Positions 42,880 to 54,583 of a stretch of 64,000 nucleotides of DNA are shown piece after piece. Location: the NCBI GenBank assembly GCA_948567375.1, contig OX419759.1, positions 44,617,493 through 44,681,492 of the forward strand, read 5' to 3'. The notes under the pieces were generated by a model. The model was given only the letters and a program-made list of their open reading frames with translations. It was not told where the DNA came from and did no database searches. Within the stretch, counting starts at the first letter, position 1, and each line of letters starts with the position of its first letter. The position numbers and the translations under genes were made by a program. Origin of the DNA: Lunularia cruciata. Taxonomy: Eukaryota; Streptophyta; Marchantiopsida; Lunulariales; Lunulariaceae.

Positions 42880-45575
42880 CCTTCAAGTAATGGAATATAT
42901 ACCCTACTCCCTACCAATGTGAAATATAGAAATATGCCATGTATTAAGCAAAGTGCTAACAAGCAAATGCAAGTCATACCCTGTACATTTTGTAAGATAC
43001 AATAAGGAACACATAGCTTGTTGATGAAGCTCTACTCCATCTAAGTCCAACATTTTTTCACTTTGATACTTATTAAGACAGCACTTCTCTATTTTAAATT
43101 TTGCAAGTACCCTTGTGTCCTCCATTCCAAATCCCTTCAACTTTTGATAAATCTATTTTATTTGGCTTACTTATATAGTACCAGATTCTTTATCCCATTG
43201 AACATTTATGCCAAAATAATGACTAATTTTTACTTCTTTAATGTAGATCCTTCATCTTGTAGTTTTCTCACAATTCCTCCTTGAGTGTCACAAGAATTTC
43301 AAGTTTCTTATCTTTGATTAGTACATCATTAATATAGATGATGAGTATTGGTATTGAATCATCAATGTGTATTAAATTAAAGTAAGGATCAGATTGTGAA
43401 TGCTCCCAACCAAGATCTCAAAGAGAAGAGTCTAAATTCTCATTTTATCTTCTATCTGCTTGTTTTAAGCCACACAAAGTCTTTGTTAACCATAATACAT
43501 TACCCTTGTGTTCAAATGGAACATCTAGACCTTTTAGAACCTTCATTTAGATGTTTGCTCCCTCAACTAACCATTCAAATTGAAACAATATCAAGTTGCA
43601 ATACACTACATTCAAGTGTAGTAATAATTACAACAAATGTACACATTGTCACAAGTGCAAACATTTTATGATAATTTGTACCTTCTACCTAGGAGTAACA
43701 CTTTTCTTCTAAATGTACCTTGAATAGATCAACAGATCTATTACTAGTAATCTTTTCTTGAAATATCTATTTGCAATCAATGGCTTTTTGATCATTGGGT
43801 AAAATTGAAAATCCCCATGTGCTATAATCTTTGAGTAGTTAAGCTATTCTGCCTTGGCAAGCTCCTATTTCTTTTTAACAATCTTTGATAGCTTGTTAGA
43901 TGGTCTTTGCATCAAATTCAACATGAACAACATCCACAATCTCAATTTGAAAGTCGGAACCACAAACTCATCATCTCCTTAAAAATTCAAAGATTTCTTC
44001 TACCTTCTACCTTCTATCTTCTATGATGTTGGTTAGATGAACACCACTTTTATTGTGGCATCGCAATTGTGGTGCTTCTACTTGCTTTTGTTAGATACGT
44101 TTTCTTTTGTATCCATTTGCTGTCAAATTTTTTTTAGCAAATGGATTCATCATTCATGATGAATGGATTTAAATTCATGATGAGTTCTTCTTCCTATGAT
44201 CCTATATGGCCTTGTGGTTCTAAACACTTTGCTTGATTCTTCAACTTTGAGTGTTGTAGTCAAAATACTACAACATTATCTAATTCATCTTCCATTTTTC
44301 TAGCTCTTAATGGAGATTTATCAAATTTTCTATCTATGTCAAAATCAAAGGAGATAGACTCTCTATGAAGAATGATCTTCTTATTTTAGGTTCAAAGATT
44401 TCATACACTTTTGCATCATCCAACTATCCAACAAAAATACCTTCCTATGCTTTTCAGTCAAGTTTTTGACATTCCTCCTTTGTTATATGATACCAAGCCA
44501 AGCCATCTAAAACAGCAAGCATAGAAGAGTGAAGGCTTTGTACCATAGAATGCTTCATATGTTGTTATACTGCCTAGTCTTGTAAGTGTGAGTTGATTGA
44601 GTCTTCTTTACAAACTTGGCTGCAAAAGCCCAATCTTGCATCATCAAGGAGTGTAATTACTCCTTCAAAGTTTCTGCACATCATGTGCTTTGCTATCCCA
44701 ATAATCTCATGCATATGAGTGGAGTCACCATATGCTGATGCCTTCAACTTTGAAATATATACCAAGCTTGTGATTCAAAAACTCTGTTCCTTGATCCTGA
44801 CGAGAGTTTTAACTTTTCTCCTAATTCTTTTCTAAACCTAAACTTTCCAAGTTTTGTATGCAATCTAAAGCTAGTCCTTGGTTTGCAAGAGAGATAGAGT
44901 TGTATAACCGGAGTGCTTATCAATCCACACTACCAAACGTAGTTGTCTTGGAGTACTCAATATCCAATACCACTCTATTTGGAATGTTATCTACATGCTT
45001 AGATTTGTCTATTGGTAGTACGATTAATACTACAATATGTGAGCCAATAGTACAACCATTGCTCATGATTGACGTTTAATTTCTTGGCCCAATAAACACT
45101 ACAACTACACCAGCACTTGCTTAATTGTCATTGGCTTAGAATACTCTAGATTGCTCTTCCAAGGTTTTTTTACCACAAACTCTATAAATGCTTTTGGATT
45201 TATCAACATTTTATTTCTGCTTTGAATGTTTTGGAAGTGATTTATTTGGGGATAATTTATCAGTTTTATACAAAGCTAGAGCAAAGCATCTTATCTTCAT
45301 TCTTTTCAATTTCTTTTTCTAGATCTTAATAATTACTTAAGGATCCTATGATGCTAACTACGAGTTGAGCATAAAAGAAGTTATGCTTTGTTTTCTTGTC
45401 TCTCCTTTAGCTTTGATATATTAAGCTTTCAATCTACTCGACATCAATGTACTAAAGTTGTAGAGCTTCTTGTCCAGGAAAAGTTCAATCATAACTACTC
45501 CTTGTTGCTTATGAATCTATTTTAGTTTGTCCCAAATCTCTTTTGTGATATTAACTCGGTGTATTTGGTAATGAA
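42880..45575 (-). pseudogene. Old Ty1/copia retrotransposon remnant (element H)
   Basis: In minus-strand order: a UBN2-type gag near 45560-45330 (KEIWDKLK; LYNFSTLMSSRLK), integrase C-terminus around 44700-44400 (LLDDARLGFC; AWYHITKEECQKLD; EGIFVG), RT near 43340 with IIYINDVLI where copia has YVDD, and the LLYLTKCT region of RNase H approach at about 43000 (43140-42904). Every frame is interrupted and no LTRs could be delimited, so it is an ancient copy. Confidence 0.7.
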
Positions 45576-45726
45576 ATGATTTCCTCTCCAGTTGCTTATC
45601 AATTCTATTCAGAGCTAGAGCAGAAATTGGATAATTGGATATTAATTGGATCGTGTCTTCTTCTCTTGTTCCATCATGTCTCCTCCTCAAGGAAAAAAAA
45701 TTACATCATATTTTCTGTCATCTCGT

Positions 45727-46090
45727 TTTGTTTTCTAGGTTCTAACGCTTACCCAAGAATCCGATGATTCTAACAACACCTTAATCACAAGACAACCCGT
45801 GCTTCGATTGCTCATCTCTCTTCTTTCGATATATTGTTTCTCATATCGACATATTGCTTTCCATCTACTAGTCATTAATGTTCTAAAGTTGTACAGCTCC
45901 TTGTGCAAGATAAGTTCCATCATGATCCTGGGCACTTATGAATCTTTGCTAGTTTGGCGCACATCCCTCTCGTAGTATCATCTCTGCGTATTTGGCAGCG
46001 TTTACGTCGAGGATAATATGCATTTGTATCTGCTCGTAGTCATCGTTATCCTTGGCCGATCTACCGTAAGCTTTAACTTTGGACTTCTCG
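45727..46090 (-). pseudogene. gag: Second, diverged copia gag fragment
   Basis: Minus-strand frame 45935-45735 contains MMELILHKELYNFRTLMTSRWKAI, homologous to the gag of element H (45575-45330). The nucleotide similarity extends to about 46000. The fragment keeps many CpG dinucleotides, unlike element H. The rest of the element is absent. Confidence 0.55.
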
Positions 46091-48903
46091 CACGTTGTCC
46101 TTCAAGACAATTACCGCCATACGCAGTTTGGCTTCTTCGCTATGCACGTCAGCAATAGTGGCACCATTCAATGTCATGCAAGAAAATTCGAAACGGTGGT
46201 CTACATCGGTACAAAAATAATGAGTTCGGGACTTCCAACTCATCCTCTCGTTTCCCCACATGAATTGCCCTGTGGCCATGGACATCTGCATGTACCTCCT
46301 GCAGACTTAAACGATGATCCTCCACCTCTGTTAAACCTCTTAACTGGTCGCCGATACCCGGTCCTTTCTCTGAGTTACTGACTCTCTAAACTTGTTTCAC
46401 AATCCAGTATCTTGGTTTTGATTAATTTGGCACGCTCGGCCTTGAAGCGAGAGCTTGCAAGTGAATGAATTTTAGAGATATCATATTAGATCATGCACAG
46501 GAAACAGTAGAGTAGATTTGAGGTAACGCAATCAGTTTTGAAATGCTCAGTTGGGAATTTCAGGATTATGTCTGGAAATCTCGCATCTCTTCTATGATCT
46601 AAGTTATGAAAAGTTATTGCTTTTTGGCATTCTCATACCCGCAACGCTGAACTTGGATGCGATCTGTATGTTGTTATGAGCTGAACCTAGAAACAGTTAA
46701 TTCTGGAAGATTTTATGCATACCCTACCTGTCGTTGCTTCTGGCTTTTCGTGGACAAGTTCATTTCGTCCCTTCATCTTTCTGGTCATGCTTTGTAAATG
46801 GAAGATATGCAAATTGACACCTAAGGTGAATTAGTTATTTACTGTTCCTCTCGAGTACAACTCGCAATCGAGAAGTAGAACCATCCGCTGATTACAATTC
46901 ATGCCTAAGAAAGGCGCTCAATTTCGTTCACAGTCAAGGAATGAGAAGTGACATATTTGCCACTTTCACAACCCTGCGCAAACTTCAATCCCGTTCAATA
47001 GCAGTATCACTGTCGCCTACCTTCGACTACAAATAATACCAACATCATTGCATACTGGATCGCATTATTGCCCCTGCTGTTTATTCATCAAGGGTTACTG
47101 TGTCTTTGCGGCGAGCCTTAAGAGCTTTTCCAATGCTCATATATCACTTGTCAATGCATCGATATTGACAAACCGGCTGTCAAGGTTTTTCTCGGCCATT
47201 TATTTAAGTCGATAGGACACGTATGCACCCAGAATTTTAAGATCCAAACTTACTCAAAGCTTCTTTTGACCGGATGTTTCGTATTTTGATTATCCCTAAA
47301 CTGTCCAGCGCTCCTAACACCTAGTGGTTTGAGAGCCAACATCTTGCCGTTGCTTAAACAACTTGGTCCAATGATTATTCTGTCTACGACGCTTTGTCTG
47401 CCGAGACAGGATTCCACTTGTCCGTCCTGGTAACTAGTGTTTTGAGAGCCAATATCGTGGCGTCGCTTAAATAACCTGGTGCAACGAGCATTCTGTCCTT
47501 GACGCTACGTCTCCATAAACAGAATTCCACTTTGTTTTTCCAGGTATTACCTGTCAGGAGTTCCCTCACGTGCCCATCAGCTTTAGGAGTTCCGGTCAGG
47601 TGCCCAGAAAAAGGATGAGTGACAAAGAGCATGACAAAAATGTCCCGTACTCTTCATTCTGATCTGGTCAAGGGAAGATAGATTGTTTATTCCAATTCTG
47701 CAACTTATTCGCCTGAATTTGGTCACGGTTCTTCACGGCGCCGACTATATCGCTCCACTGGAAGTTCACGAATCCTGATGCACGTTCCTCAAGTATTTCA
47801 GATGTCAATCCGAGAGTCTACTTCCGTACGGAGCTCGAAGCGTTTTCTTGACCGTTCCCGCCACATCGAGACTGTAGAGAACCAAAGGCATTCGTCGATT
47901 CCGTTCACTACTACTATCAAGTTTTCAAAACACTGCATTTTACTTCTCCTTCGCTCAAATGCTAGTAGAGAAATGTTTCCTGCAGAAAACGTCAAGACAA
48001 AGTCAGATTTTTGCGGTTTTATGTGTTTAGTACAGAGATGGAGAATTCCCAAAAGCAGAGACGAATGTGAGTTTTGGTGCCCAAACTTACAGTGTGAGAG
48101 TATACCAGTGCGGTCTTATCAACGATCATCATCAATTTAGTTACATATTCATTTCGATCTGAATCATTACCTTTACTACCCGGACACAATCAAATACTTG
48201 TGGCCCAGTGAAATAGAGAACCATATTCAGCAAGATGGTTATTACTTGCTTGATGGTCCATATGCCTAAGAACGACGCTACCTCCCTGCTTCTTTAGTGA
48301 AACCCGTTCACATTCAAGAAGTTTTCTCATGTCAAGAAGCGCGATAACCAACAGATATGTCAACTTGACAACCCTGGAGGAATGACAGTATATCAATCCA
48401 ATTACAGAATAAGTCGTATACTGTTTAGCTCATTGTAGATGAAGAGGAACAAAATTTAAGTTCTGCAGAGAGGAGCACTCAAATTATCAAACAGAAGACA
48501 ATTGCAATACATGCAACTCTCTGTTTCTTCTGATGCTCGAGGACAACTCGGTAGTGTACAACAAACAGTGCACTTGATAAGTAAGACAAACCTTATCTAA
48601 GAATACTACGAACACCATGTTTCTTTGCTGGGTTGATATGAAAGCCGAAGCCGAATTGGAGAAATTGGGAGGAAATTAGACAAACATCTTCCATCTGAAG
48701 ATGGGAACTCAAGTAGTCACTTTTGATGAGGTGCTCCTACCAAAATGAAATTCCCAGTTCACCTTCCCTCCACAGAGGTCTCTAACTGCTGTACATGAAC
48801 GTTTATTTCTTTAAGAAGCTGGACTGACTTATGTACATGTTTAGACTGGAATAAAGTTTTAGCAGAACAATACAGACTAATCTTGGGACCATTGCCTTGA
48901 CTG
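46091..48903. other. CpG-richer low-copy DNA without a recognised gene
   Basis: No retroelement domains. Short ORFs (46291-46073, 47632-47384, 48052-47798 and 48396-48190 on the minus strand, 47778-48140 on the plus) show no known motif. Two diverged direct copies of about 113 bp start at 47321 and 47434. Some similarity also links 46890-46980 with 48260-48380. Composition differs from the AT-rich, CpG-poor retroelements to the left. Confidence 0.5.
47321..47548 (+). repeat. Tandem pair of ~113-bp diverged repeats
   Basis: Unit 1 starts CTAGTGGTTTGAGAGCCAAC (47321) and unit 2 CTAGTGTTTTGAGAGCCAAT (47434). Both share an ATTCTGTC...GACGCT core and ATTCCACTT near their ends. Confidence 0.6.
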
Positions 48904-50169
48904 TTATATATCTTTGACGTCCTGGGGACTGAAAAGGGGATAGATCTCCGCTCTAAACACCAATTCGGTCCCTCCGAAGCGGAACCCTGGTGTCACTGTG
49001 AACCCGACTCGAGGATTGGGATTGTCATCACGTTCTACAGAGTCCATCCAAAAGTAGTTGACGCCAGCGTTCCTTGCCACCTTGAAAATAGTCGGAGGAG
49101 ATTTGCAGGCAAATGTTCCCTTGTGTAACAGCCATATGCTCTTGGCCAGATGTCTAAACTCCTCAGCAAGATATGGGCCTCCCATCTTATCCAATGCAGC
49201 GTCGCCTTTCAGATTAGATACCTCGGCACTAGTGAATATACCGAAAGTCTTTGTCAACTTATTAGATTTCCGCTCAAGAAATTGTGAGAATTTCTCATCT
49301 TGAGCTACTGCTACGTCCTGTTGCCTGTAGTAATTGGTGAACAACATGCTGCGTGCTTTGTCATCAAGAGTCTCCGAGAATCCGCCAAAAAAATCTTCGT
49401 ATTCGAAGTCTTTGTAGAGGACCTTGTTGATTCTGGCCTTGACACCGTGATTCACAGCGTGGGATTCTTGCGCATACACCACCCTTTCACCATCCCTCGA
49501 GAACAGAAGTGCGTCCATTCTGAACCTGTCCATAAGACACTTCGCGAACTGCCATGTAAACTGTGCAACTTCGGTTTTTGCAGCTGTGAAAGATTGTGAG
49601 AGTTCCTGAGTACTGACGAACTCACCAGAATATGATTGATCAATGATGGGATTTTCCACATGCAACCTCACTTTAGGTTCCGAGGTTTTGTTTGCCATTG
49701 TATTCTCTTCTGGTGCCGAGGATAAATCTTTCTTATCAGTACTTTCAGGACTTCTGCCGCTGGCTTCTTCAGCCTGCTTGTGAGTATGCCTAGACGCCAA
49801 TGTGGTGCCCAATCCAGATCTCTCTTCCCGGGAAAATCCAGCAGGTTCTCGCGGCGCTGGGACGTGAACACCATTGTGCACCTCAGAATCATATCTGCCT
49901 TTCAAAACTTTTAGCAGAATGCGCCAGGAATGCCATCTGGACTGTACAAGCATAACAGTCTTTAGCTTCTGGTAATTACACCGGTGGATCAAACCCAGCA
50001 AGTATGGATCAAATCTGGACGCGAAGAAACTTTCACCATCTATGACAAATCTGTAATAATTTGTGGACGTCTTCCCACAGAGTTTACGCGACCGTGTGAA
50101 TTTCGAATCCATTTGAACCGTAACACCTTTTCGAATCTGATTTTGAGTGTCTAAAATCGGTACATTCAA
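48904..50169 (-). CDS. GIL1/IRK-interacting-protein-like (DUF641-type) gene, C-terminal half
   Basis: A 421-codon frame. Residues about 190-421 match the C-terminal domain of plant GIL1/IRKI proteins: TAAKTEVAQFTWQFAKCLMD, FEYEDFFGGF, a FGIF segment, EFRHLAKSIWLLHKGTF, YFWMDSVERD, and the signature VGFTVTPGFRFGG near the end. GIL1 acts in light-dependent loss of negative gravitropism; IRKI binds a receptor kinase. Residues about 1-90 are unlike the usual N-terminal domain and the middle is a low-complexity linker, so a missing upstream exon or chimeric start is possible. The first ATG in frame is at 50112. The C-terminal half is unbroken, suggesting recent or current function. Confidence 0.75.
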   Translation of the reverse strand: MNVPILDTQNQIRKGVTVQMDSKFTRSRKLCGKTSTNYYRFVIDGESFFASRFDPYLLGLIHRCNYQKLKTVMLVQSRWHSWRILLKVLKGRYDSEVHNGVHVPAPREPAGFSREERSGLGTTLASRHTHKQAEEASGRSPESTDKKDLSSAPEENTMANKTSEPKVRLHVENPIIDQSYSGEFVSTQELSQSFTAAKTEVAQFTWQFAKCLMDRFRMDALLFSRDGERVVYAQESHAVNHGVKARINKVLYKDFEYEDFFGGFSETLDDKARSMLFTNYYRQQDVAVAQDEKFSQFLERKSNKLTKTFGIFTSAEVSNLKGDAALDKMGGPYLAEEFRHLAKSIWLLHKGTFACKSPPTIFKVARNAGVNYFWMDSVERDDNPNPRVGFTVTPGFRFGGTELVFRAEIYPLFSPQDVKDI

Positions 50170-51330
50170 TTTAGAAAGCCCACCACCACCTTTTCAGACG
50201 TTCCGAGTGTGAGAAAATGAGTTCCGACGAAGAAAAGCACGTAAAGACCGAGTGGACCTACCAAACTGAACAGACTTGATCATCATATTAACAAATGTGA
50301 TGAGTTTGCTACGTCGCATCAAATCCAATTTGATGCGAAACTGCGTTGGGATTCAAACATGAAAGAAACGTTCAAGGAGGACTTCCAAATAGGTAGGTGT
50401 GACAAATATCATTAACCACTCATTGAGAAAGAAGGTCGGAGAGACTGAGCGACAGCAAACATTATGACCTTGTAAGTTCCTCTACTTCATAGCAACAAAT
50501 TGCGGTGCTTCTGCATGTAGGCACCATTGCGTGTTCACGAATCAAACCACCTCTATAGATGCTTCTGCTTTACGAAACTGACCTTAATTTTGGCGATCCT
50601 GACCATTAGACTCCGACGCAAATCATTTGGCGGGTAAGGACTACTTTCACGATGTCATGCAACTGCTGTGTTTAGTTGAGTTCGACTTGTCAGAAGGAAG
50701 GTCCTGCACCATTGAATCTTTTGAAATTCTTCACGTTTCCTGCTTATAGAGCAACTACTTGAAGCAGGTGAACTAGAAACGAACAGAAAGGATCGTCTCA
50801 AGTCTATGTGAACCTGGTCCCGTCCTTGAACGTTATTGAGTGATCCGTGTTACGAGTGACTGTCGAAATACCAACGTCATCAATTGGGAATATCGACCAA
50901 ACCAGCAATCTAAGATACAGACTGCTGACAGAAAGGTAATTGGTACTGTCTGCCGGCAGCTGAACAGTCCCCCATAACTGCGTAGGAGGTTCAGACGATT
51001 ATCCCCATTTCCTATACAGCAGATTGCAACAATCCCCGTCTCTGAGTTGGGAGATCGATTTAGTGAGAACAGTCTCCAATACCTTGACAGCAAGCTACTG
51101 ACGCTCCCGCTCGGTCTACAAGCAACTTAGCAAGTTATCCCCGTCTGCCGTGCTCGTGTCTCCGCCAGGTAATCGTGGCAACTATTGATGTGGATACAGT
51201 TGAGCGATTCGAGTATGCGAACCCACAGTGAGCATCGAGGAAACGTGCGAATCTCTTCAGAGTCTCTCTAAAGTTAACTGTTTTAAGTGATAACGAAACA
51301 CTAATGACCACTGTTTAATTTCAAGTCTGG
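50170..51330. other. Intergenic DNA upstream of the GIL1-like gene
   Basis: CpG-containing, non-repetitive sequence. The only sizeable frame (51093-50833, minus, 86 codons) has no recognised domain. This stretch would contain the promoter or upstream exons of the GIL1-like gene, but I cannot identify either. Confidence 0.4.
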
Positions 51331-51341
51331 GTTCTTCATAA

Positions 51342-51500
51342 TGAAGTACCTCTCGCGTGGGATGGCATCAGGACCTCCCATGAGAGAGAGGTACTCCATC
51401 GCTTATGACCATGGTGAGCATGCTACAGTGAAAGACATGGTGGAGCATGCGGAGAAGCTAACCAAGACCCTCCCGCACCAAGCTAAGCTGTTAGACTGAT
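51342..51500 (+). pseudogene. Unidentified open stretch with a hydrophilic peptide
   Basis: From ATG at 51342 a frame reads MKYLSRGMASGPPMRERY and continues for about 50 codons, through VKDMVEHAEKLTKTLPHQ to a stop. It leads into the repeats at 51551-52040. It may be a decayed exon; no family recognised. Confidence 0.3.
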
Positions 51501-51550
51501 GCAAATTCATGTGTTAGAGGCAAAGTATACAATTTGAACACTTGTACACT

Positions 51551-52045
51551 CATCTCATGGGTCACACAAACGAGAAGTTTGAAGACATGTTGGATTAGAT
51601 GTTGGTAAAGTTTATAGATTACAAGGGGAAGGTTGAACTCATCTCATGGGTCACACAAACGAGAAGTTTGAAGACATGTTGGATGAGATAATGGTCAAGT
51701 TTACAAATTACAAGGGGAAGGTTGAACTACTATCATGGATGATAAAGTGCTAAGGAGATTCACAAAACATAGTTCTTCACAATAGTGAACAGATTTGTAA
51801 TATCACAAATTGTAAACTAGTACAAATTAGTAAGATCATTGGCCTAATAGCAAACCAGAAGTTTGAAGACATGTTGTACTAGATGTTGGTCAAGTTTACA
51901 AATTACAAGGGGAAGGTTGAACTACTATTATGGATGGCAAAGTGTGAAGGAGGTTAAGTGTCAGAGGTTCTTCACAATAATGTACTGTATAGATTTGTAA
52001 TATCACAACTTGTAAACTAGTAAGATCATTGGCCTAGAAGCCCGA
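51551..52045 (+). repeat. Tandem repeats encoding a KFEDMLD...NYKGKVELL peptide
   Basis: Two adjacent 89-bp copies (51551-51639 and 51640-51728, starting CATCTCATGGGTCACAC) are followed by a third related copy near 51855. A longer period of about 200 bp covers 51663-52045, including TTCTTCACAATA and TAAACTAGTA blocks. Translated on the plus strand each gives EKFEDMLDEIMVKFTNYKG-like peptides, so a repeat-containing coding region may have decayed here. Confidence 0.6.
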
Positions 52046-52419
52046 AGAGAAAATCTTCCAGGCCAAAGATATTTGTAATTGTAATATCAAACTCATGATC
52101 TTTTTTATGAGCGGTCAATTTTGTAGTAACTACCTTCAATTTTGTATTAGAGACTTCCAAGAATCAATCTTGGCTCACAAAGCTTCATACCTATGAAACC
52201 TCTAATATTTTATGTGTATGAGTCTGCGTTGTTCTTCATAATTGGTTAAATACTTGGATGAGTAATGGTGAGAAAGGATGCAGTAGAATCAAAAGTGCTT
52301 GAGGACCGTGGAGCGGATTCGCAATTGATCAAAAGGTGTAATTTATGAGGAATTTGAAGGGGCAGCCCAATACGCGATTTGATTCATACCATTGGATAGT
52401 ATTACAAAAACAAAAATCC

Positions 52420-52900
52420 AAACATCACAATCTATCCATGATTTCTACATGATTCTGCCTTCTAAGAAAGGTATGACTTAGTTGATATGGTTGTAATCAC
52501 TAGAATGATAGTACCTTTGTGTGAACTTATCCAAGAAGTAGAAACTGCTTGTGGCACGAGCATAATGCTTGGGACGCTAACCACCTTTGGCGCTTGCGAG
52601 GAGTTAGTGACATTTACAAAGATTAAATCATTACCATAGAGCAGGTGCTAAAGACCATTGCCCAAGTTATGCCCCTTAGGGAAGTGACTGTTAAGGGAAG
52701 TGATCTTTGTCACAAAGGAACCATCACCTTCAGGGCTAATTTGAAATAGATTTTTTGTGAAATTGATTTTAGCTTTCCCTTTCCCATAGTGAGTCACATA
52801 GGTGACACTGCACTCTTCTGGGAATGATTCCGCCCAAAAGGTTCAATATGAAAAAATAGACATTTTTTCTTCATCTTCTAGTCATTTAAAAATTGTATCT
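52420..52900 (-). repeat. Diverged low-copy repeat (pair with 42250-42720)
   Basis: See 42250-42720. Minus-strand reading gives YGKGKAKINFTKNLFQISPE and a following hydrophobic segment, with few stops for about 80 codons. Not recognised. Confidence 0.4.
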
Positions 52901-53269
52901 GAGGTGAACTACAACTTCTTACGATTTTAACAATTTTGTTCTACACTAAATCATTACGCACTATGTGATTCTTCATATATGTGTATACATAGCTTAACTA
53001 AAACATAAGCTTTTAGACATTTCAATGATGATGTTGATCTATCATTTCCAAATTTATAACTACAATAAAAATGTTAATTTTCTTGAATACATATACTAAA
53101 ACTATTTATTCAAAGTTACAAATCATCACTCTCAAATGAGTATCATCAAAATTTTACCAAAATTCAATTTGAAGAAGACCTTCTTCATCTACTTAATCTT
53201 CTTGACAGAAACGAATATATGATCACTCTCCAAATACTATTTACATATATAAGAAGAACTTCTATCAGC

Positions 53270-53990
53270 TGATTTCCTTCTTAAAAGCTGGTTAGATTTC
53301 TGCTTTGATTACTATATTTCCTAGCCAAAACCCTGGTGTCACCATGAAGCCTACACTAGAAAGGAGGTCATCTTCATCTTCAGCAGGATTCATGTATTCA
53401 GAGTTAACTACAGCATTTCTGGCTATTGTGACAGGTGTTCAAAGCAAATGCTACCTTGTGTAGCATCCAGATACTCTTGGCTGCACCTCTGCGGCCTCGA
53501 CCAAAACTGGACTTCCCAACCTCCCTAATCCTCAGAAAGGGATTAATGGAGCGGCAAATTTATATTGTTTGCTTGTCTTGTAGGATTAAAGAGGAACTTT
53601 ACTGTATCTTCGTATGAGGGTTTGGTTCCACTTACACTACATTGAAACGGAATCTGCACCGAGGGGACCTCTTTGGGCAAAAAGCCACTCCAAAAAATTA
53701 CAGTCTCATCTTGTGTGTTGGCCTAGCGATATCAGCTCTGGTACTCTTAACTCAGCACTCGAAGAGCAGCCCTTAATCAACTGTGTGAACTTTTCTTATG
53801 CGAATAACGAAAACTCTTGCTCTTCAGCTGAGGCAATTTCTGTTGCCGTTAGGACTCTGTTTCCAACTTGCTCCGTGCACTTTGGTCAAGGCAATGAGAA
53901 GTCCCGCTGGTAAAGTCTTCATACTCTAATTTTCTGAACAAGATGTGACCGATGTTACATAGGCCTCCGAGAATACGTCATTCAAAATTA
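53270..53990 (-). pseudogene. GIL1/IRKI-like pseudogene
   Basis: Minus-strand blocks in order match the gene at 48904-50169: RKLEYEDFTSGTSHCLDQSAR (about 53950-53890), RQQKLPQLK, then after about 250 bp of unrelated or eroded sequence AAKSIWMLHKVAFAL (about 53490-53440), IARNAVVNSEYM and GFMVTPGFWLGN (about 53350-53310). The reading frame is interrupted by stops and shifts. It is a broken paralogue of the neighbouring gene. Confidence 0.7.
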
Positions 53991-54173
53991 CATAAAATCA
54001 TATAAAATAAAATCATAAAATCACGGAAAATGTTATTGCACCTCAACAGGAAATATATCATTTATTAAAAGAACATTAATTTTCAAACAAACTCAACCTT
54101 ATTATCTTTATTAAATAATATTATACAAGTCTTGCTTACAATGCGACATTCCTTCAATGCACAATCAATCAGG

Positions 54174-54488
54174 TGTTATGTTTGGCTTGTCAAGAGCAAA
54201 AGCAAATGTAACTGATGACAGTTGCTTGTCACTTGTCTAGAAATTCAAGTGTACAGTCACTTGTCTAGAAGTTCAAGTGTATGACAGTGATGGACCTGTT
54301 TATAATGTATAAATATGTGCAATGAGAAATAAAGCTTTAAGAAGGCTGGTGTGAGTCTGTTTCAGTAGTGGAGGTAGCTTCCGGGACAGGGAGTGAACTA
54401 AGTTATTTCCTATTAGTCTTATGATTTCTGATTAATGTGGTTGTGATGTGCTATTGTGAGAGGTACTATGGACTGTGTTTTTCTAACA
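54174..54488 (+). repeat. Element G 5' LTR
   Basis: 315 bp, TGTTATGTTTGG to GTTTTTCTAACA. It holds a short tandem repeat (CACTTGTCTAGAAGTTCAAG twice, about 54230-54290), TATA-like TATAATGTATAAATA near 54301 and a possible AATAAA signal near 54330. Confidence 0.93.
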
Positions 54489-54490
54489 AT

Positions 54491-54502
54491 TGGTATCAGA
54501 GC
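54491..54502 (+). other. Primer binding site of element G
   Basis: TGGTATCAGAGC two bases after the LTR; iMet tRNA type. Confidence 0.92.
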
Positions 54503-54583
54503 TTAGTTGGTCCTGCAGAGGGACTTAAGATCTGAGGGGGCTGTGAAGAGGGTCAAGAAGCAAGTCCACAGCAAAGCAAAGCA

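Noticed and set aside
47778-48140. 120-codon plus-strand ORF in low-copy DNA
   Set aside because: No recognised domain, and the opposite strand also has an open frame. Insufficient evidence to call a gene.
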